A DNA stretch of 64,000 nt, taken from the NCBI GenBank assembly GCA_964538025.1, contig CAZICZ010000001.1, forward strand, positions 124,001 through 188,000. The letters run 5' to 3'. Positions within the stretch are counted from its first letter, which is position 1. Each line of letters opens with the position of its first letter. Under the pieces are notes generated by a model. That model was given only the letters and a program-made list of their open reading frames with translations. It had not been told where the DNA came from and ran no database searches. Of the stretch, positions 24,889 to 33,682 are shown in pieces. Position numbers and translations under genes: made by a program. The DNA is from UBA5078 sp964538025 (lineage in GTDB: Bacteria; Pseudomonadota; Gammaproteobacteria; Pseudomonadales; Pseudohongiellaceae).

Positions 24889-26164
24889 TCTTGACCTCCC
24901 CCTGCGCGGATACCGCCCAGCTCTGAATACCATTGAAATGAAACCGGTTGGCCGGGCTATAGGACGCCAGCACCTGCGCGCGGGTGGGCTGTACATTGCC
25001 CGCCCGGTCCGTCGCACGGCTTTGCAGGATCGCCTCTCCTCCCTCCCACAGCCACGGTAACCTGAAGCGTGTCAGGGCGAGATCGCTGCCCGTGCTCTCC
25101 AGATGCGCATCCGCCCAGCTGCGACCGCCGTCGGCGGACACTTCCACGCGCCGGATGGCGCCGCTGCCGGACCAGGCCACCCCAGTCACTTCGTGCAGCC
25201 CCCGACGCGTCAGCTGCATCTGGCCGGACGGCGAGGTGATCAGGGACTTGACCCCCATCGGGTAAGTGAATTGCAGGGCTTTGCCATCGGGCAACAGCTC
25301 CGTGTAGCGGGAGGTTTCGTCTTTGAAATTGGCCGGCGCGTCGGCGAGCTTGATCTGGGTGAGCCACTTCACGCTGACGTTGCCCTCCCAGCCGGGCACG
25401 AACAAGCGCATCGGAAAGCCCTGTTCGGGGCGCAGCGGTTCGCCGTTCTGGTAGAGCGCAATGAAGACATCGCGCAAGGCCTTGTTCAGGGGAATCGAAC
25501 GCCCCATGCTCGCCCCGTCGGCTCCGGTCGAGGTGACCCAGCTGGCGCCGTCGGCAATGCCTGCCTGATCGAGCAGCGTGGCCAGACTGACGCCCGTCCA
25601 CTCGGCGCACGAAAGCAAGCCATGAATGGCGGCGATATTGCTGTCGCCGGCGGTCGGGCCGGTGTTGGCGCCACTGTTACCGGAACATTCGAGGAACAGC
25701 ACCCGGCTCTGCATGGGATAGGCCAGCAGGTCCTCGTAGGAAAACTCGAGCGCCTGTCTTACCGCGCCGTGGATCACGAGCCGATGCTGGGCGGGATCGA
25801 TTGCCGGCACGCCGGCATGGTGGCGTTCAAAGTGCAGACTGTTGGGGGTAATCGTTCCCTGCAGCAGATGCAGTGGTGTGCGTGAGACACCGGAGCCGGG
25901 CAGGGTCGCACTCGGGGCGCCGGCGAGCCGTTTGACGTGCTCGACGAAGGGAGACGGGCTGCCATACGCGGAGGGGTCTTTTCCCGGCGTTCTGGACCAT
26001 GCCGGGAACTGCGACCGCGCGGCATCGGCGGCCAGTACGGGCGAGGCGATCACGCTTCCGGCGCTGGCAAGGCCCAATCCGAGGAGGTGACGGCGGCTCA
26101 AAAGGCCATTGCCCGCGACACGCTCCCACGACTCTTTATTATTCTGCTTGTTGATATCGCTCAT
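24875..26164 (-). CDS. Molybdopterin sulfite oxidase-family dehydrogenase (SoxC/SorA-like)
   Basis: Predicted 429 residues. A twin-arginine signal (LSRRHLLGLGLASAG, RR about 24-25) shows export in folded form with its cofactor. The sulfite-oxidase fold follows: a molybdopterin domain with the Mo-ligating cysteine in LFLECSGNSGANTGPT, then a C-terminal dimerisation domain (WSGSGAIRRVEVSADGGRSW). It should oxidise sulfite or a sulfane sulfur carried on SoxYZ, passing electrons to the co-encoded cytochrome c. No soxYZ, soxA or soxB genes are near, which favours a free-standing sulfite dehydrogenase. The ATG at 26164 follows AGGTGGAG; an upstream ATG would bury the Tat signal. Confidence 0.88.
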   Translation of the reverse strand: MSDINKQNNKESWERVAGNGLLSRRHLLGLGLASAGSVIASPVLAADAARSQFPAWSRTPGKDPSAYGSPSPFVEHVKRLAGAPSATLPGSGVSRTPLHLLQGTITPNSLHFERHHAGVPAIDPAQHRLVIHGAVRQALEFSYEDLLAYPMQSRVLFLECSGNSGANTGPTAGDSNIAAIHGLLSCAEWTGVSLATLLDQAGIADGASWVTSTGADGASMGRSIPLNKALRDVFIALYQNGEPLRPEQGFPMRLFVPGWEGNVSVKWLTQIKLADAPANFKDETSRYTELLPDGKALQFTYPMGVKSLITSPSGQMQLTRRGLHEVTGVAWSGSGAIRRVEVSADGGRSWADAHLESTGSDLALTRFRLPWLWEGGEAILQSRATDRAGNVQPTRAQVLASYSPANRFHFNGIQSWAVSAQGEVKNVYA

Positions 26165-26249
26165 GTAATGCTCCACCTGTGCGTGGTGTAAGAAAGGGAT
26201 AGCTGCTAATGTGCCAAGCAAACGCCAAGACACGTGTTCCGAAGCCTAA

Positions 26250-26903
26250 ATGATGCCCCCTGCAAAAGCCATAGCGCTCCCCATTGCCCTTTGTCTCCTG
26301 CTCCTGCTGCCCTTTGGACACCCCCTGATGGGTCAGGATCAGGTCCCGATGCTGCGTTGGGAATCCCGCAGTTTTGCGGGCAACACGCAGTACACCGCGG
26401 TGGACCTTGCAGGCGAGGCCGTGCTGGAAGCCTTTGCGCGGGACAGCGGCAGCGCCCTCTATCAGGAAGCCAGAATCGACCTCAACGCCACGCCCTATTT
26501 GCACTGGCGCTGGCGCGTGGGTGACGCCGAGATGCCCGACATCCCCGAGACGGAAAAGGCCGGCGATGACTACCGGGCGCGCCTGTACATCGTGCGTCGG
26601 GGCGGGCTGGCCTTCTGGCGGACCAAGGCGATCAATTACGTGTGGGCTCGCCAGCAGCCGCTGGACACCCGATGGCCCAATCCCTTTGCCGGGGAGAACG
26701 TGCAGATGTGGGCCATGAACACCGGCACACCGGAGGCGCCCGGATGGGAGAGCCATGTGCGGGACGTGCGGGCTGACTGGTTTGCCGCGTTTGGTGAACA
26801 GATCGACAGCCTCGACGGGCTCGCCTTGATGACAGACACCGACAATGGCGGCGGCACGGCCCGCAGCTGGTATGCCGACATCCACTTCAGCGCATCGCCC
26901 TGA
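26250..26903 (+). CDS. Secreted DUF3047 protein
   Basis: Predicted 217 residues with a signal peptide (about 1-28, ending HPLMGQ). The remainder matches the DUF3047 pattern: a beta-rich domain with ARIDLNATPYLHWRWRVGD, GDDYRARLYIV, NVQMWAMNTG and a closing MTDTDNGGGTARSWYADI. The family's function is unknown; the fold looks like a carbohydrate-binding or jelly-roll type module, which is inference. It is divergent from the SoxC-like gene, 85 bases away, and convergent with the ABC ATPase gene. Confidence 0.8.
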   Translation: MMPPAKAIALPIALCLLLLLPFGHPLMGQDQVPMLRWESRSFAGNTQYTAVDLAGEAVLEAFARDSGSALYQEARIDLNATPYLHWRWRVGDAEMPDIPETEKAGDDYRARLYIVRRGGLAFWRTKAINYVWARQQPLDTRWPNPFAGENVQMWAMNTGTPEAPGWESHVRDVRADWFAAFGEQIDSLDGLALMTDTDNGGGTARSWYADIHFSASP

Positions 26904-26915
26904 GATATCACTTCA

Positions 26916-27692
26916 TTATTCGGAGAACACGATGTGCTCCACGGCTTCACGGCGTGCATTGTGCACGCGCTCGGTGATCTCGCCGCTGCTCATGTGCAGC
27001 ACGGTGTCCCCGATGCGGCCGATGGCAGCGTTGTGCGTAATGATTGCCATGGTGGTGCCGGTTTCCCGGTTGACCTGCTCCAATACACCGAGCACGAGGC
27101 GCCCCGTGCTCGCGTCCAGCGCCCCGGTGGGTTCGTCGCACAGCAAAATCTGCGGCCGCTTGGCGATGGCGCGGGCGATGGCAACGCGCTGCTGCTCGCC
27201 CCCTGAAAGCTGCGCGGGAAAATGGTCCAGCCGGGACGAAAGCCCGACCAGCGCCAGCGCGTCCTCGGCCCGCATGGGGTTGTCCGCAATGTCGGTGACC
27301 AGCGAGACGTTCTCGCGCGCGGTGAGACTGGAGATCAAGTTGTAAAACTGGAAGACAAAGCCGACGTGTTCGCGCCGGTAGCGGGTCAGCTCGCTCTGGC
27401 TGGCGTGGCTGAGATCGTGGTCGAGGTAGCGCAGCGTCCCCTGGCTGGCCACGTCCAGCCCCCCCAGGATGTTGAGCAGGGTCGACTTGCCACTGCCCGA
27501 GGCGCCGAGCAGCACCAGCAACTCGCCCTCGTACAGGGTCAGATCGACGGCCTTCAGCGCCTGCACGCTGACCTCGCCCATCTCGTAGGTCTTGGACAGC
27601 CCCCTGGCCTGCAGGACGATCGGGCGTCCGGGGCTGATGTGTCCCTCTGATGATGTGATCGCCATGGCGGCTCCTGCATGTGCGTGGCTCAT
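26916..27692 (-). CDS. ABC transporter ATP-binding protein, LolD/MacB type
   Basis: Predicted 258 residues with a complete ATPase: Walker A GASGSGKST, Q-loop FQFYNL, signature LSGGEQQRVAIARA, Walker B LLCDEPTGALD and switch histidine ITHN. The sequence pattern is that of the LolD/MacB/YbbA subfamily, which drives extraction or export from the inner membrane. No permease gene adjoins it, so its partner must be elsewhere. The start is uncertain: the ATG at 27692 has GGGAG close by, while in-frame starts at 27743 and 27665 exist. The gene is convergent with the DUF3047 gene. Confidence 0.88.
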   Translation of the reverse strand: MSHAHAGAAMAITSSEGHISPGRPIVLQARGLSKTYEMGEVSVQALKAVDLTLYEGELLVLLGASGSGKSTLLNILGGLDVASQGTLRYLDHDLSHASQSELTRYRREHVGFVFQFYNLISSLTARENVSLVTDIADNPMRAEDALALVGLSSRLDHFPAQLSGGEQQRVAIARAIAKRPQILLCDEPTGALDASTGRLVLGVLEQVNRETGTTMAIITHNAAIGRIGDTVLHMSSGEITERVHNARREAVEHIVFSE

Positions 27693-27807
27693 GGTACTCC
27701 CGGCCTCCCTCGGGCGAAACTGCCGACGCGTTTTAGCTGACATCGCCGGCGGGGCGCACTAACATGCCAAGCTTTCATGCCCGACGGCCCGCAGACAGGA
27801 GCCCCCC

Positions 27808-28467
27808 ATGTTGACGCATCCTCTTCGTATTCTTGCCCTTGCCGCCCTGAGCGCGCTTCTGATGGCCTGCGCCCCGGGCGTTGCCCGCCCAGAGCGCGAC
27901 GCACCGATGCCACCCGCGATGCCCTCCGCAACGCCCCCCGCCATGCCGGTCAGCACACCGGGGATGCCCCAGTTTGCCCCCGCCGCCCTGGTCAACGAAG
28001 CCAGCACACTCACCCAGCGTTTCGTCGGCACCCTGCTACCGACCCTGCAGGCCGCCATGGACAATGGCGGGCCGCTCAATGCCATTGCCGTGTGCGCGGT
28101 CGAAGCACCGAAGATTGCGCAGCAACTGAGTGAGGAATCGGGATGGGAGGTGGGCCGGGTCAGCCTCAAGGCACGCAACAGCAGCACAGCGATGCCCGAC
28201 AACTGGGAGCGCCAGGTGCTCAACACCTTCGATCAGCGGCAGCGCTTCGGGGAAAGCCCCGCCACGCTGAATGTGGCCGAAGTGGTCAACGGCACCTTCC
28301 GCTACATGCAGGCGCAGGCTGCGGCGCCCCTGTGCCTGACCTGCCACGGCAGCGAGGTCAGTGGCGAGGTGCTCAGTGCCATCCGCCGGCAGTACCCCGA
28401 TGATCTCGCGATCGGCTACAAAGCCGGCGAAATCCGCGGCGCGATTTCCCTGAGCAAACCGCTCTAG
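27808..28467 (+). CDS. DUF3365/Tll0287-like haem-binding lipoprotein
   Basis: Predicted 219 residues. A lipoprotein signal ends LLMAC (Cys21). A Pro/Met-rich linker (about 25-55, repeated PAMPSATPPAMP) precedes the DUF3365 domain (about 60-219). This domain carries one c-type haem motif, CLTCHG, near residue 174, with AVCAVEAPKIAQQLS and RNSSTAMPDNWERQVLNTF typical of the family. It is related to PAS-like Tll0287 sensor or redox cytochromes. It should be a periplasm-facing, membrane-attached haem protein for electron transfer or sensing; which is not shown. AGGAG lies seven bases before the ATG. Confidence 0.85.
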   Translation: MLTHPLRILALAALSALLMACAPGVARPERDAPMPPAMPSATPPAMPVSTPGMPQFAPAALVNEASTLTQRFVGTLLPTLQAAMDNGGPLNAIAVCAVEAPKIAQQLSEESGWEVGRVSLKARNSSTAMPDNWERQVLNTFDQRQRFGESPATLNVAEVVNGTFRYMQAQAAAPLCLTCHGSEVSGEVLSAIRRQYPDDLAIGYKAGEIRGAISLSKPL

Positions 28468-28476
28468 GACTGCCGC

Positions 28477-28911
28477 CTAGACACGCAGCATGAACACATC
28501 GCAATGAATGCCGTGCAACACGGCATTCGCGGTGGACCCTAATAGCGCTGCCTTGACCGCACCCTGCCCGTGGCTGCCGATCACCAGCAGGTCGACACCT
28601 GTATTCTTGGCCAGGCGCTTGATTTCCTCCGCGGGCTTGCCGCGCAGAAAATGCACTGCCTCGGCCCCGATCTCGGGAAAGGACGCCTTGACCAGCGCGC
28701 GGGTATTCTTGGCTACCGCCTCCTCAAATTCCTGCTGGGCCTGAACGAAATCCCCCATGTTCAGCTCGTAAGCATAATTGCCCACCAGCACATCAAACAC
28801 CTGCACCACGCTGAGCTTCGCGCCCGCCGCCAGGTCAATCGCCTTTTGGATAATGCGCTCCGATTCTTCGGACCCGTCGATTGCCACCATCACATGCTGA
28901 TAATCACTCAT
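28477..28911 (-). CDS. Universal stress protein (UspA family)
   Basis: Predicted 144 residues, the usual UspA length. It opens with YQHVMVAIDGSEES and has the ATP-binding-type signature near the end (GVDLLVIGSHGQGAVKAALLGSTANAVL, G-2x-G-9x-G-S/T). It is cytoplasmic and is expected to help survival under stress and stationary phase. AGGAGA lies six bases before the ATG at 28911; a longer in-frame start would add a non-conserved tail. Convergent with the haem lipoprotein gene. Confidence 0.94.
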   Translation of the reverse strand: MSDYQHVMVAIDGSEESERIIQKAIDLAAGAKLSVVQVFDVLVGNYAYELNMGDFVQAQQEFEEAVAKNTRALVKASFPEIGAEAVHFLRGKPAEEIKRLAKNTGVDLLVIGSHGQGAVKAALLGSTANAVLHGIHCDVFMLRV

Positions 28912-29055
28912 CTGTTTCTCCTGTGGCGCTCTGGCAAGGATGGCAAACGTGCTCCCCCGATGAGCCCCTGAGTCCAGAATAAGACAAGCCCCAGCCACCC
29001 TCAATGAGGCATCGGGGGCGGACGGGGCTTATTGCCGTTTGCTTTGATCTTGCGC

Positions 29056-29083
29056 AAAAAGGCCCGCGCTTCCCGCACGGGCC
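29056..29083 (-). terminator. Intrinsic terminator of nhaB copy 1
   Basis: Stem GGCCCG/CGGGCC followed on the minus strand by five T residues, just after the nhaB stop. Confidence 0.75.
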
Positions 29084-29097
29084 GGAGTGGCTGCCGC

Positions 29098-30603
29098 TTA
29101 GAGCAGGAACATCGTGGCCGCGAGGCCGGAAAGCGACATGGTGATGGTATAGGGCAGTGCCAGCACGACCATGCGGCCGTAGGACAGGCGGATCAGCGGC
29201 GCCAACGCGGAGGTCAGCAGGAACAGGAAGGCGGCCTGCCCGTTGGGTGTCGCGATGGACGGAATGTTGGTGCCGGTGTTGATCGCCACCGCCAGCAGAT
29301 CAAACTGCTCGCGGCCAATGGACCCGGCCTGGAAGGCGGCCTGCACTTCGGAGATATACACCGTGGCCACGAAGACGTTGTCGGAGACCATCGAGAGCAC
29401 CCCGTTCGCCACGTAGAAGGCAGCCAGCTGGGCATTGCCTTCCATCGCAAGCACATAGTTCACCACCGGGGTGAACAGATGCAGCTCATGAATCACCGCC
29501 ACCACGGTGAAGAACACCACCAGCAGGGCTGTAAAAGGCAGGGCCTCCTGGAAGGCATGGCCCAGACGGTGTTCGTCGGTGATCCCTGTCAGGGCGGTGG
29601 TCAGCACAATCACGGCCAGACCGATGATGCCCACTTCTGCCAGGTGGAAGGCCAGGCAGATGACCAGGAAGATGGCCATCGCGGCCTGAATCCACAGGTT
29701 CAGGATGTCGGAACGTGTCAGTTTGGCGTTCTGCTCGTCATCGTACTTTTGCAGAATTTCCCGCACGCTTTCCGGCAGGGTCGCGCCATATCCCGCAATC
29801 TTGAACTTCTCGACCACGATGGTGGTGGCCAGCCCGGTGAAGAGCACGACCATGGACACGGGAGCCACGCGCACGAAGAATTCGACAAAGTCCCATTCCA
29901 TGATATGGCCGATGAGCAGGTTCTGCGGCTCGCCCACGATGGTGCAGACGCCGCCGAGGGCGGTGCCGATGGCCGCGTGCATCATGATGTTGCGCAGGAA
30001 GGCGCGGAACTGGTCCAGATCTGAACGGTTATGTTCCTTGATGCTCAGATCATCCGCGACATCGTGGTTTTCCTTGTCGTGATGAAAGCCGGAGGCCACC
30101 TTGTGATAGACCGAGAAGAACCCGGAGGCCACGGCGATCACCACCGCGGTGACGGTCAGCGCGTCGAGGAAGGCAGACAGGACCGCTCCCATCAGGGCAA
30201 ACATGAGCGAGAGCATCGTCTTGGAGCGCACTCGCAATAGAATCTTGGTGAAGCTGAACAGCAGCATCTGCTTGAGGAAGGAAATCCCGGCCACCATGAA
30301 AATCAGCAGCAGAATCACGGGGAAATTGGTGTGGGCTTCTTCGTACACCGCTTCAGTGTTGCACATGCCGATGACCACGGCTTCAAACGCCAGCAGGCCA
30401 CCCGGTTGCAGGGGATAACATTTCAGGGCCATGGCCAGGGTGAAAATGAATTCTGCGATCAACGCCCACCCGGCAAGAAAGGGGTCTACCAAAAAGAACA
30501 GCACGGGGTTGAGGATCAAAAATCCGACGATTGTTTTCTTGTACCAGTCTGGGGAACTCCCCAGAAAATTCTTTAAAAATGTGTGGCCATATGATGCTGT
30601 CAT
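29098..30603 (-). CDS. nhaB: NhaB Na+/H+ antiporter, copy 1
   Basis: Predicted 501 residues with 12 or so membrane helices, matching NhaB (about 510 residues in Enterobacteriaceae and Vibrio). Landmarks are FLKNFLGSSPDWYKKTIVGFLILNP at the start, ALGGVCTIVGEPQNLLIG in the middle, SDNVFVATVYISEV, and NTGTNIPSIATPNGQAAFLFLLTSALAPLIRLSYGRM near the end. It exchanges sodium for protons and matters most at lower pH and low sodium, complementing NhaA. It follows a second nhaB gene (30821-32329) in the same orientation. Confidence 0.96.
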   Translation of the reverse strand: MTASYGHTFLKNFLGSSPDWYKKTIVGFLILNPVLFFLVDPFLAGWALIAEFIFTLAMALKCYPLQPGGLLAFEAVVIGMCNTEAVYEEAHTNFPVILLLIFMVAGISFLKQMLLFSFTKILLRVRSKTMLSLMFALMGAVLSAFLDALTVTAVVIAVASGFFSVYHKVASGFHHDKENHDVADDLSIKEHNRSDLDQFRAFLRNIMMHAAIGTALGGVCTIVGEPQNLLIGHIMEWDFVEFFVRVAPVSMVVLFTGLATTIVVEKFKIAGYGATLPESVREILQKYDDEQNAKLTRSDILNLWIQAAMAIFLVICLAFHLAEVGIIGLAVIVLTTALTGITDEHRLGHAFQEALPFTALLVVFFTVVAVIHELHLFTPVVNYVLAMEGNAQLAAFYVANGVLSMVSDNVFVATVYISEVQAAFQAGSIGREQFDLLAVAINTGTNIPSIATPNGQAAFLFLLTSALAPLIRLSYGRMVVLALPYTITMSLSGLAATMFLL

Positions 30604-30765
30604 GAGCAGTCCCCAACGCTTCTTTTTCTATTTTCAAATTCGCTTCCGGCGCGTGCAGACCTGGACGGCCCGTCGAGCGCAGGAAGCCATACCGTCCAAC
30701 AGATGCGGAGACTTACCGATTCCAGAGGCAAATTCAATAGAGCAGAAGTGTTTTCTTGTAACGTG

Positions 30766-30798
30766 AAAAGGCCCGGCAGAAATTCTGCGCGGGCCTTA
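30766..30798 (-). terminator. Intrinsic terminator of nhaB copy 2
   Basis: A long stem, AAGGCCCG paired with CGGGCCTT and an inner CAGAA/TTCTG, with a short run of T on the minus strand. It lies between the two nhaB genes, so they are probably separate transcription units. It shares the GGCCCG/CGGGCC core with the terminator of copy 1. Confidence 0.8.
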
Positions 30799-30820
30799 AG
30801 AGGCTCATGTCACGATGATT

Positions 30821-32329
30821 TCAGAGGAAATACATCGTCGCCAGAAGACCGGCGAGAGACATCGTGATGGTATAGGGCAGGGCCAGAATCACCATGCGTC
30901 CATAGGACAGGCGAATCAGCGGCGCCAGTGCCGAGGTCAACAGGAACAGGAAGGCGGCCTGCCCGTTCGGGGTGGCGACCGAGGGAATATTGGTGCCGGT
31001 ATTGATGGCCACTGCCAACAGTTCGAACTGCTCGCGGCTGATGCGGCCGGCCTCAAAGGCCTGCTGCACTTCGGAGATGTACACTGTGGCCACGAACACG
31101 TTGTCGGAGACCATGGAGAGCACTCCGTTCGCGATGTAGAAAGCCGACAGCTGGGCATGGCCCTCCATGGCAAGCACGAAGTTCACCACGGGGGTGAACA
31201 GATGCAGTTCGTGAATCACGCCCACGACGGCAAAGAACACCACCAGCAGGGAGGTAAAGGGCAGCGCCTCCTGGAAGGCGTGTCCGAGGCGGTGCTCGTC
31301 GGTGATGCCGTTGAAGGCGGTTGCCAGCACGATGACGGCCAGACCGATAATGCCCACTTCCGCCAGATGAAGTGCCAGACAAACCACCAGGAACACGGCC
31401 ACAATGGCCTGCACCCACAGCTTGATGATGTCGTTCTTGGTCAGCTTGGCCGTTTGTTCCGCGTCGTATTTCTCGAGAATCCCGCGCACGGTGTCCGGCA
31501 GCTGCGTGCCGTATCCGGCAATCCCGAACTTCTCCACCGCCACGGTGGTCAGCAGGCCCACGATCAGCACCGGCACGGACACCGGCATCACCCGCACATA
31601 AAACTCCACGAAATCCCAGCCCATGATGTTGCCGATCAGCAGGTTCTGCGGCTCGCCCACGATGGTGGCGACGCCGCCGAGGGCGGTTCCCACCGCCGCG
31701 TGCATCATCAGGTTGCGCAGGAAGGCGCGGAACTGCTCCAGGTCGGAGCGGCTGTGGTCGCGCACGTTGCCGTCATGCGTCACGTCGTGCCCGGCGGCAT
31801 CGTGATGCAGACCGGAGGCCACGCGGTGATACACCCCGTAGAACCCGGAGGCCACGGCGATCACCACGGCGGTGACCGTCAGCGCATCCAGGAACGCCGA
31901 CAGCACGGCAGCCACGAGGGCAAACAGCACGGAGAGCATCAACTTGGAGCGGACCCGCAACAGGATTTTGGTGAAGGTGAACAGGAGCATTTCCTTGAGG
32001 AAGGAGATCCCGGCCACCATGAAGATCAGCAACAGGATGACGGGGAAGTTCACCACCGCCTCGTGATAGACCGTCTCGGGCGATGCCATGCCGATGACGA
32101 TCGCCTCAAACGCCAGCAAGCCGCCGGGTTGCAGGGGATAGCATTTCAGCGCCATGGCCAGCGTGAAGATAAACTCAAGAATCAGCACCCATCCTGCGAC
32201 AAAGGGGTCCACCAGAAAAAACAGCAAGGGGTTCAGGACGAGAAAACCGACGATGGTCAGCTTGTACCAATCGGGCGAAGCCCCCAGAAAATTCTTTAAA
32301 AAAGCCTGGCCGTACGTTGTTGAAGACAT
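30821..32329 (-). CDS. nhaB: NhaB Na+/H+ antiporter, copy 2
   Basis: Predicted 502 residues, closely similar to copy 1 along its length, with the same motifs (VGEPQNLLIGNIMGWDFVEF, SDNVFVATVYISEVQQAFEAG, NTGTNIPSVATPNGQAAFLFLLTS). Differences are mainly in the loop near residues 165-185 (GLHHDAAGHDVTHDGNVRDHSR here). The ATG at 32329 was chosen because it matches copy 1 and has AAGGAA seven bases upstream; the frame stays open further upstream without family similarity. A 16-bp perfect palindrome lies just upstream at 32360-32375. Confidence 0.96.
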   Translation of the reverse strand: MSSTTYGQAFLKNFLGASPDWYKLTIVGFLVLNPLLFFLVDPFVAGWVLILEFIFTLAMALKCYPLQPGGLLAFEAIVIGMASPETVYHEAVVNFPVILLLIFMVAGISFLKEMLLFTFTKILLRVRSKLMLSVLFALVAAVLSAFLDALTVTAVVIAVASGFYGVYHRVASGLHHDAAGHDVTHDGNVRDHSRSDLEQFRAFLRNLMMHAAVGTALGGVATIVGEPQNLLIGNIMGWDFVEFYVRVMPVSVPVLIVGLLTTVAVEKFGIAGYGTQLPDTVRGILEKYDAEQTAKLTKNDIIKLWVQAIVAVFLVVCLALHLAEVGIIGLAVIVLATAFNGITDEHRLGHAFQEALPFTSLLVVFFAVVGVIHELHLFTPVVNFVLAMEGHAQLSAFYIANGVLSMVSDNVFVATVYISEVQQAFEAGRISREQFELLAVAINTGTNIPSVATPNGQAAFLFLLTSALAPLIRLSYGRMVILALPYTITMSLAGLLATMYFL

Positions 32330-32724
32330 AAATGTGTTCCTTAAAAGCGTCTGTCCGTTGGGCTGTCGACAGCCCGTGCTGTGTTGCGGTGGATTCTCTT
32401 TTTTGTTTCCTGACGAAGGAAGTGCATGACGCGTCGTGCGCACAACACTTTTTCATCTGTCTGTTTTTATTGTTTTTATGCCATGAATCTCACCATGCCC
32501 GGAGATGGTACCGTGCTCGCAGGCGAAAAAATACTTTGATCTCAAAGTCTTTCACCTGACACACCGGCCCCCCGAGCACCTGACTTTTCGGGCAAGGCCT
32601 CCGGGAGAGAACGCCTGCCCAAGGTATAAGAACCGGGAAAGCGGCTTTTTCATCCATGGCTTTCAAAAAGGGATTCCCCTACACTTTCACAAAGTTCTTA
32701 CAATCCCTCCTACACACGCATCCT
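32330..32724. other. Intergenic region between nhaB copy 2 and the MASE1 remnant
   Basis: About 395 bases between divergent genes. Apart from the palindrome at 32360-32375 and a small ACCAT/ATGGT stem near 32493-32509, I see no gene or RNA. It should hold the nhaB promoter on the minus strand. Confidence 0.45.
32360..32375. promoter_or_regulatory. Perfect 16-bp palindrome upstream of nhaB
   Basis: GGGCTGTCGACAGCCC is perfectly self-complementary and sits 31-46 bases upstream of the copy 2 start codon, in the leader or promoter. No equivalent is found in front of copy 1. It may be an operator for a dimeric repressor; the regulator is unknown. Confidence 0.5.
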
Positions 32725-33335
32725 ATGGCCAGTCTCTTCGACATCTCCCCACGCGAGACCGTGGAGTCCCCGCTTCACTGGTCGGGTGCTACCGTGTTTG
32801 GCGTGGCCTTCGCGGCGTATTTGCTGCTTGCACAGTTGTCGATCCATCTGCACAACCCGGTCACGGACGGGGGCACCTTCTGGCCAGGCGCGGGCCTGAG
32901 TCTCAGCCTGCTGCTCATGCTGCCCACGCGGCAATGGGCGCTGGTGATCCTGGCGGTCGGCCTGGCGGAATTCGGCGGCAATGCCTTCTACGGGTACCCG
33001 ATGTCGGCCAATTTTTTCTGGACGCTGGGCAATTGCGTCGAGCCCCTGATCGGCGCGCTGCTGCTGCGCCGGGCCGACAATCCCACGGGACTTCTGTCGC
33101 CGCTGCCCAATCTGATGCGCTTCCTCGCCTATGGTCTGCTGGTGGCACCGCTGATAGGCGCCAGCATCGGTTCCGTGGGCACGTTTCACGTGATGGGGGC
33201 GTCACCGGGGTGGGGCTGAGCGATACCGCCTACGCCTATTACCAACAGAATCGTTTCATGCAGCGCAACTCGCTCTGGGCGGAGGAAGACTGGCCGCACC
33301 AGGCCCGCACCGCCGTGATCCTGTCCGAAGACTAG
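32725..33335 (+). pseudogene. Truncated MASE1-type membrane sensor remnant
   Basis: The frame from 32725 to 33219 encodes about 165 residues resembling the first half of a MASE1 membrane-sensor domain: VFGVAFAAYLLLAQLSIHLH, FWPGAGLSLSLLLMLPTRQW and a glycine-rich third helix region. It stops abruptly after GTFHVMGASPGWG. MASE1 normally has about 300 residues and is followed by PAS, GGDEF or kinase domains, all absent here. From about 33210 a different frame reads LSDTAYAYYQQNRFMQRNSLWAEEDW and on to a stop at 33335, looking like the tail of an unrelated protein. I infer a deletion joining two genes. The shorter frame could still be expressed, since it has no obvious internal damage. An upstream in-frame ATG at 32656 also exists. 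Confidence 0.6.
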
Positions 33336-33682
33336 GGCAGAATTTCCGCTACCCGCTCGGGCGGTCGGCACACCCGGACGCCCCGCGCGGTCACCACCAC
33401 GGGACGGTTGAACAGCGCCGGGTGGGCCACCAGTGCCTCCAGCAGCGCCGCCTCGGACAGTGAGGGGTCGTCCAGCCCCAGGCTGGCATACAGGGCATCC
33501 CCTTCCCGCATCAGGGCCCGCACGGGCAAATCACCACGCTGCAACAGCGCCTGCAAGGCCTCCCGCGTGGGTGGCGTGCGCAGATACTCGATGAGCTCGA
33601 CGTCGACGCCGGCCTCCTGCAACAGGGCCAGGGTGGCGCGGGACTTGCTGCACAGCGGGTTGTGGTAAAGCGTCGCCTGCAT
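33332..33682 (-). CDS. arsC: ArsC/YffB-family arsenate reductase-like protein
   Basis: Predicted 116 residues, the usual size for the glutaredoxin-dependent ArsC family. The catalytic cysteine lies in YHNPLCSKSRATL, the thioredoxin-fold position of ArsC. Other family elements are EYLRTPPTREAL, MREGD and the closing FNRPVVVTARGVRVCRPPERV. It reduces arsenate to arsenite in the cytoplasm. AAGGAGA lies nine bases before the ATG at 33682. It is divergent from gapdh-arsJ, which deal with arsenate by another route. The start is 236 bases from that of gapdh. Confidence 0.9.
   Translation of the reverse strand: MQATLYHNPLCSKSRATLALLQEAGVDVELIEYLRTPPTREALQALLQRGDLPVRALMREGDALYASLGLDDPSLSEAALLEALVAHPALFNRPVVVTARGVRVCRPPERVAEILP

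Noticed and set aside
30815..32299. Long open frame (494 codons) opposite nhaB copy 2
   Set aside because: Antisense shadow, dominated by His, Gln and Gly. A matching shadow lies opposite copy 1, as expected from similar sequence.
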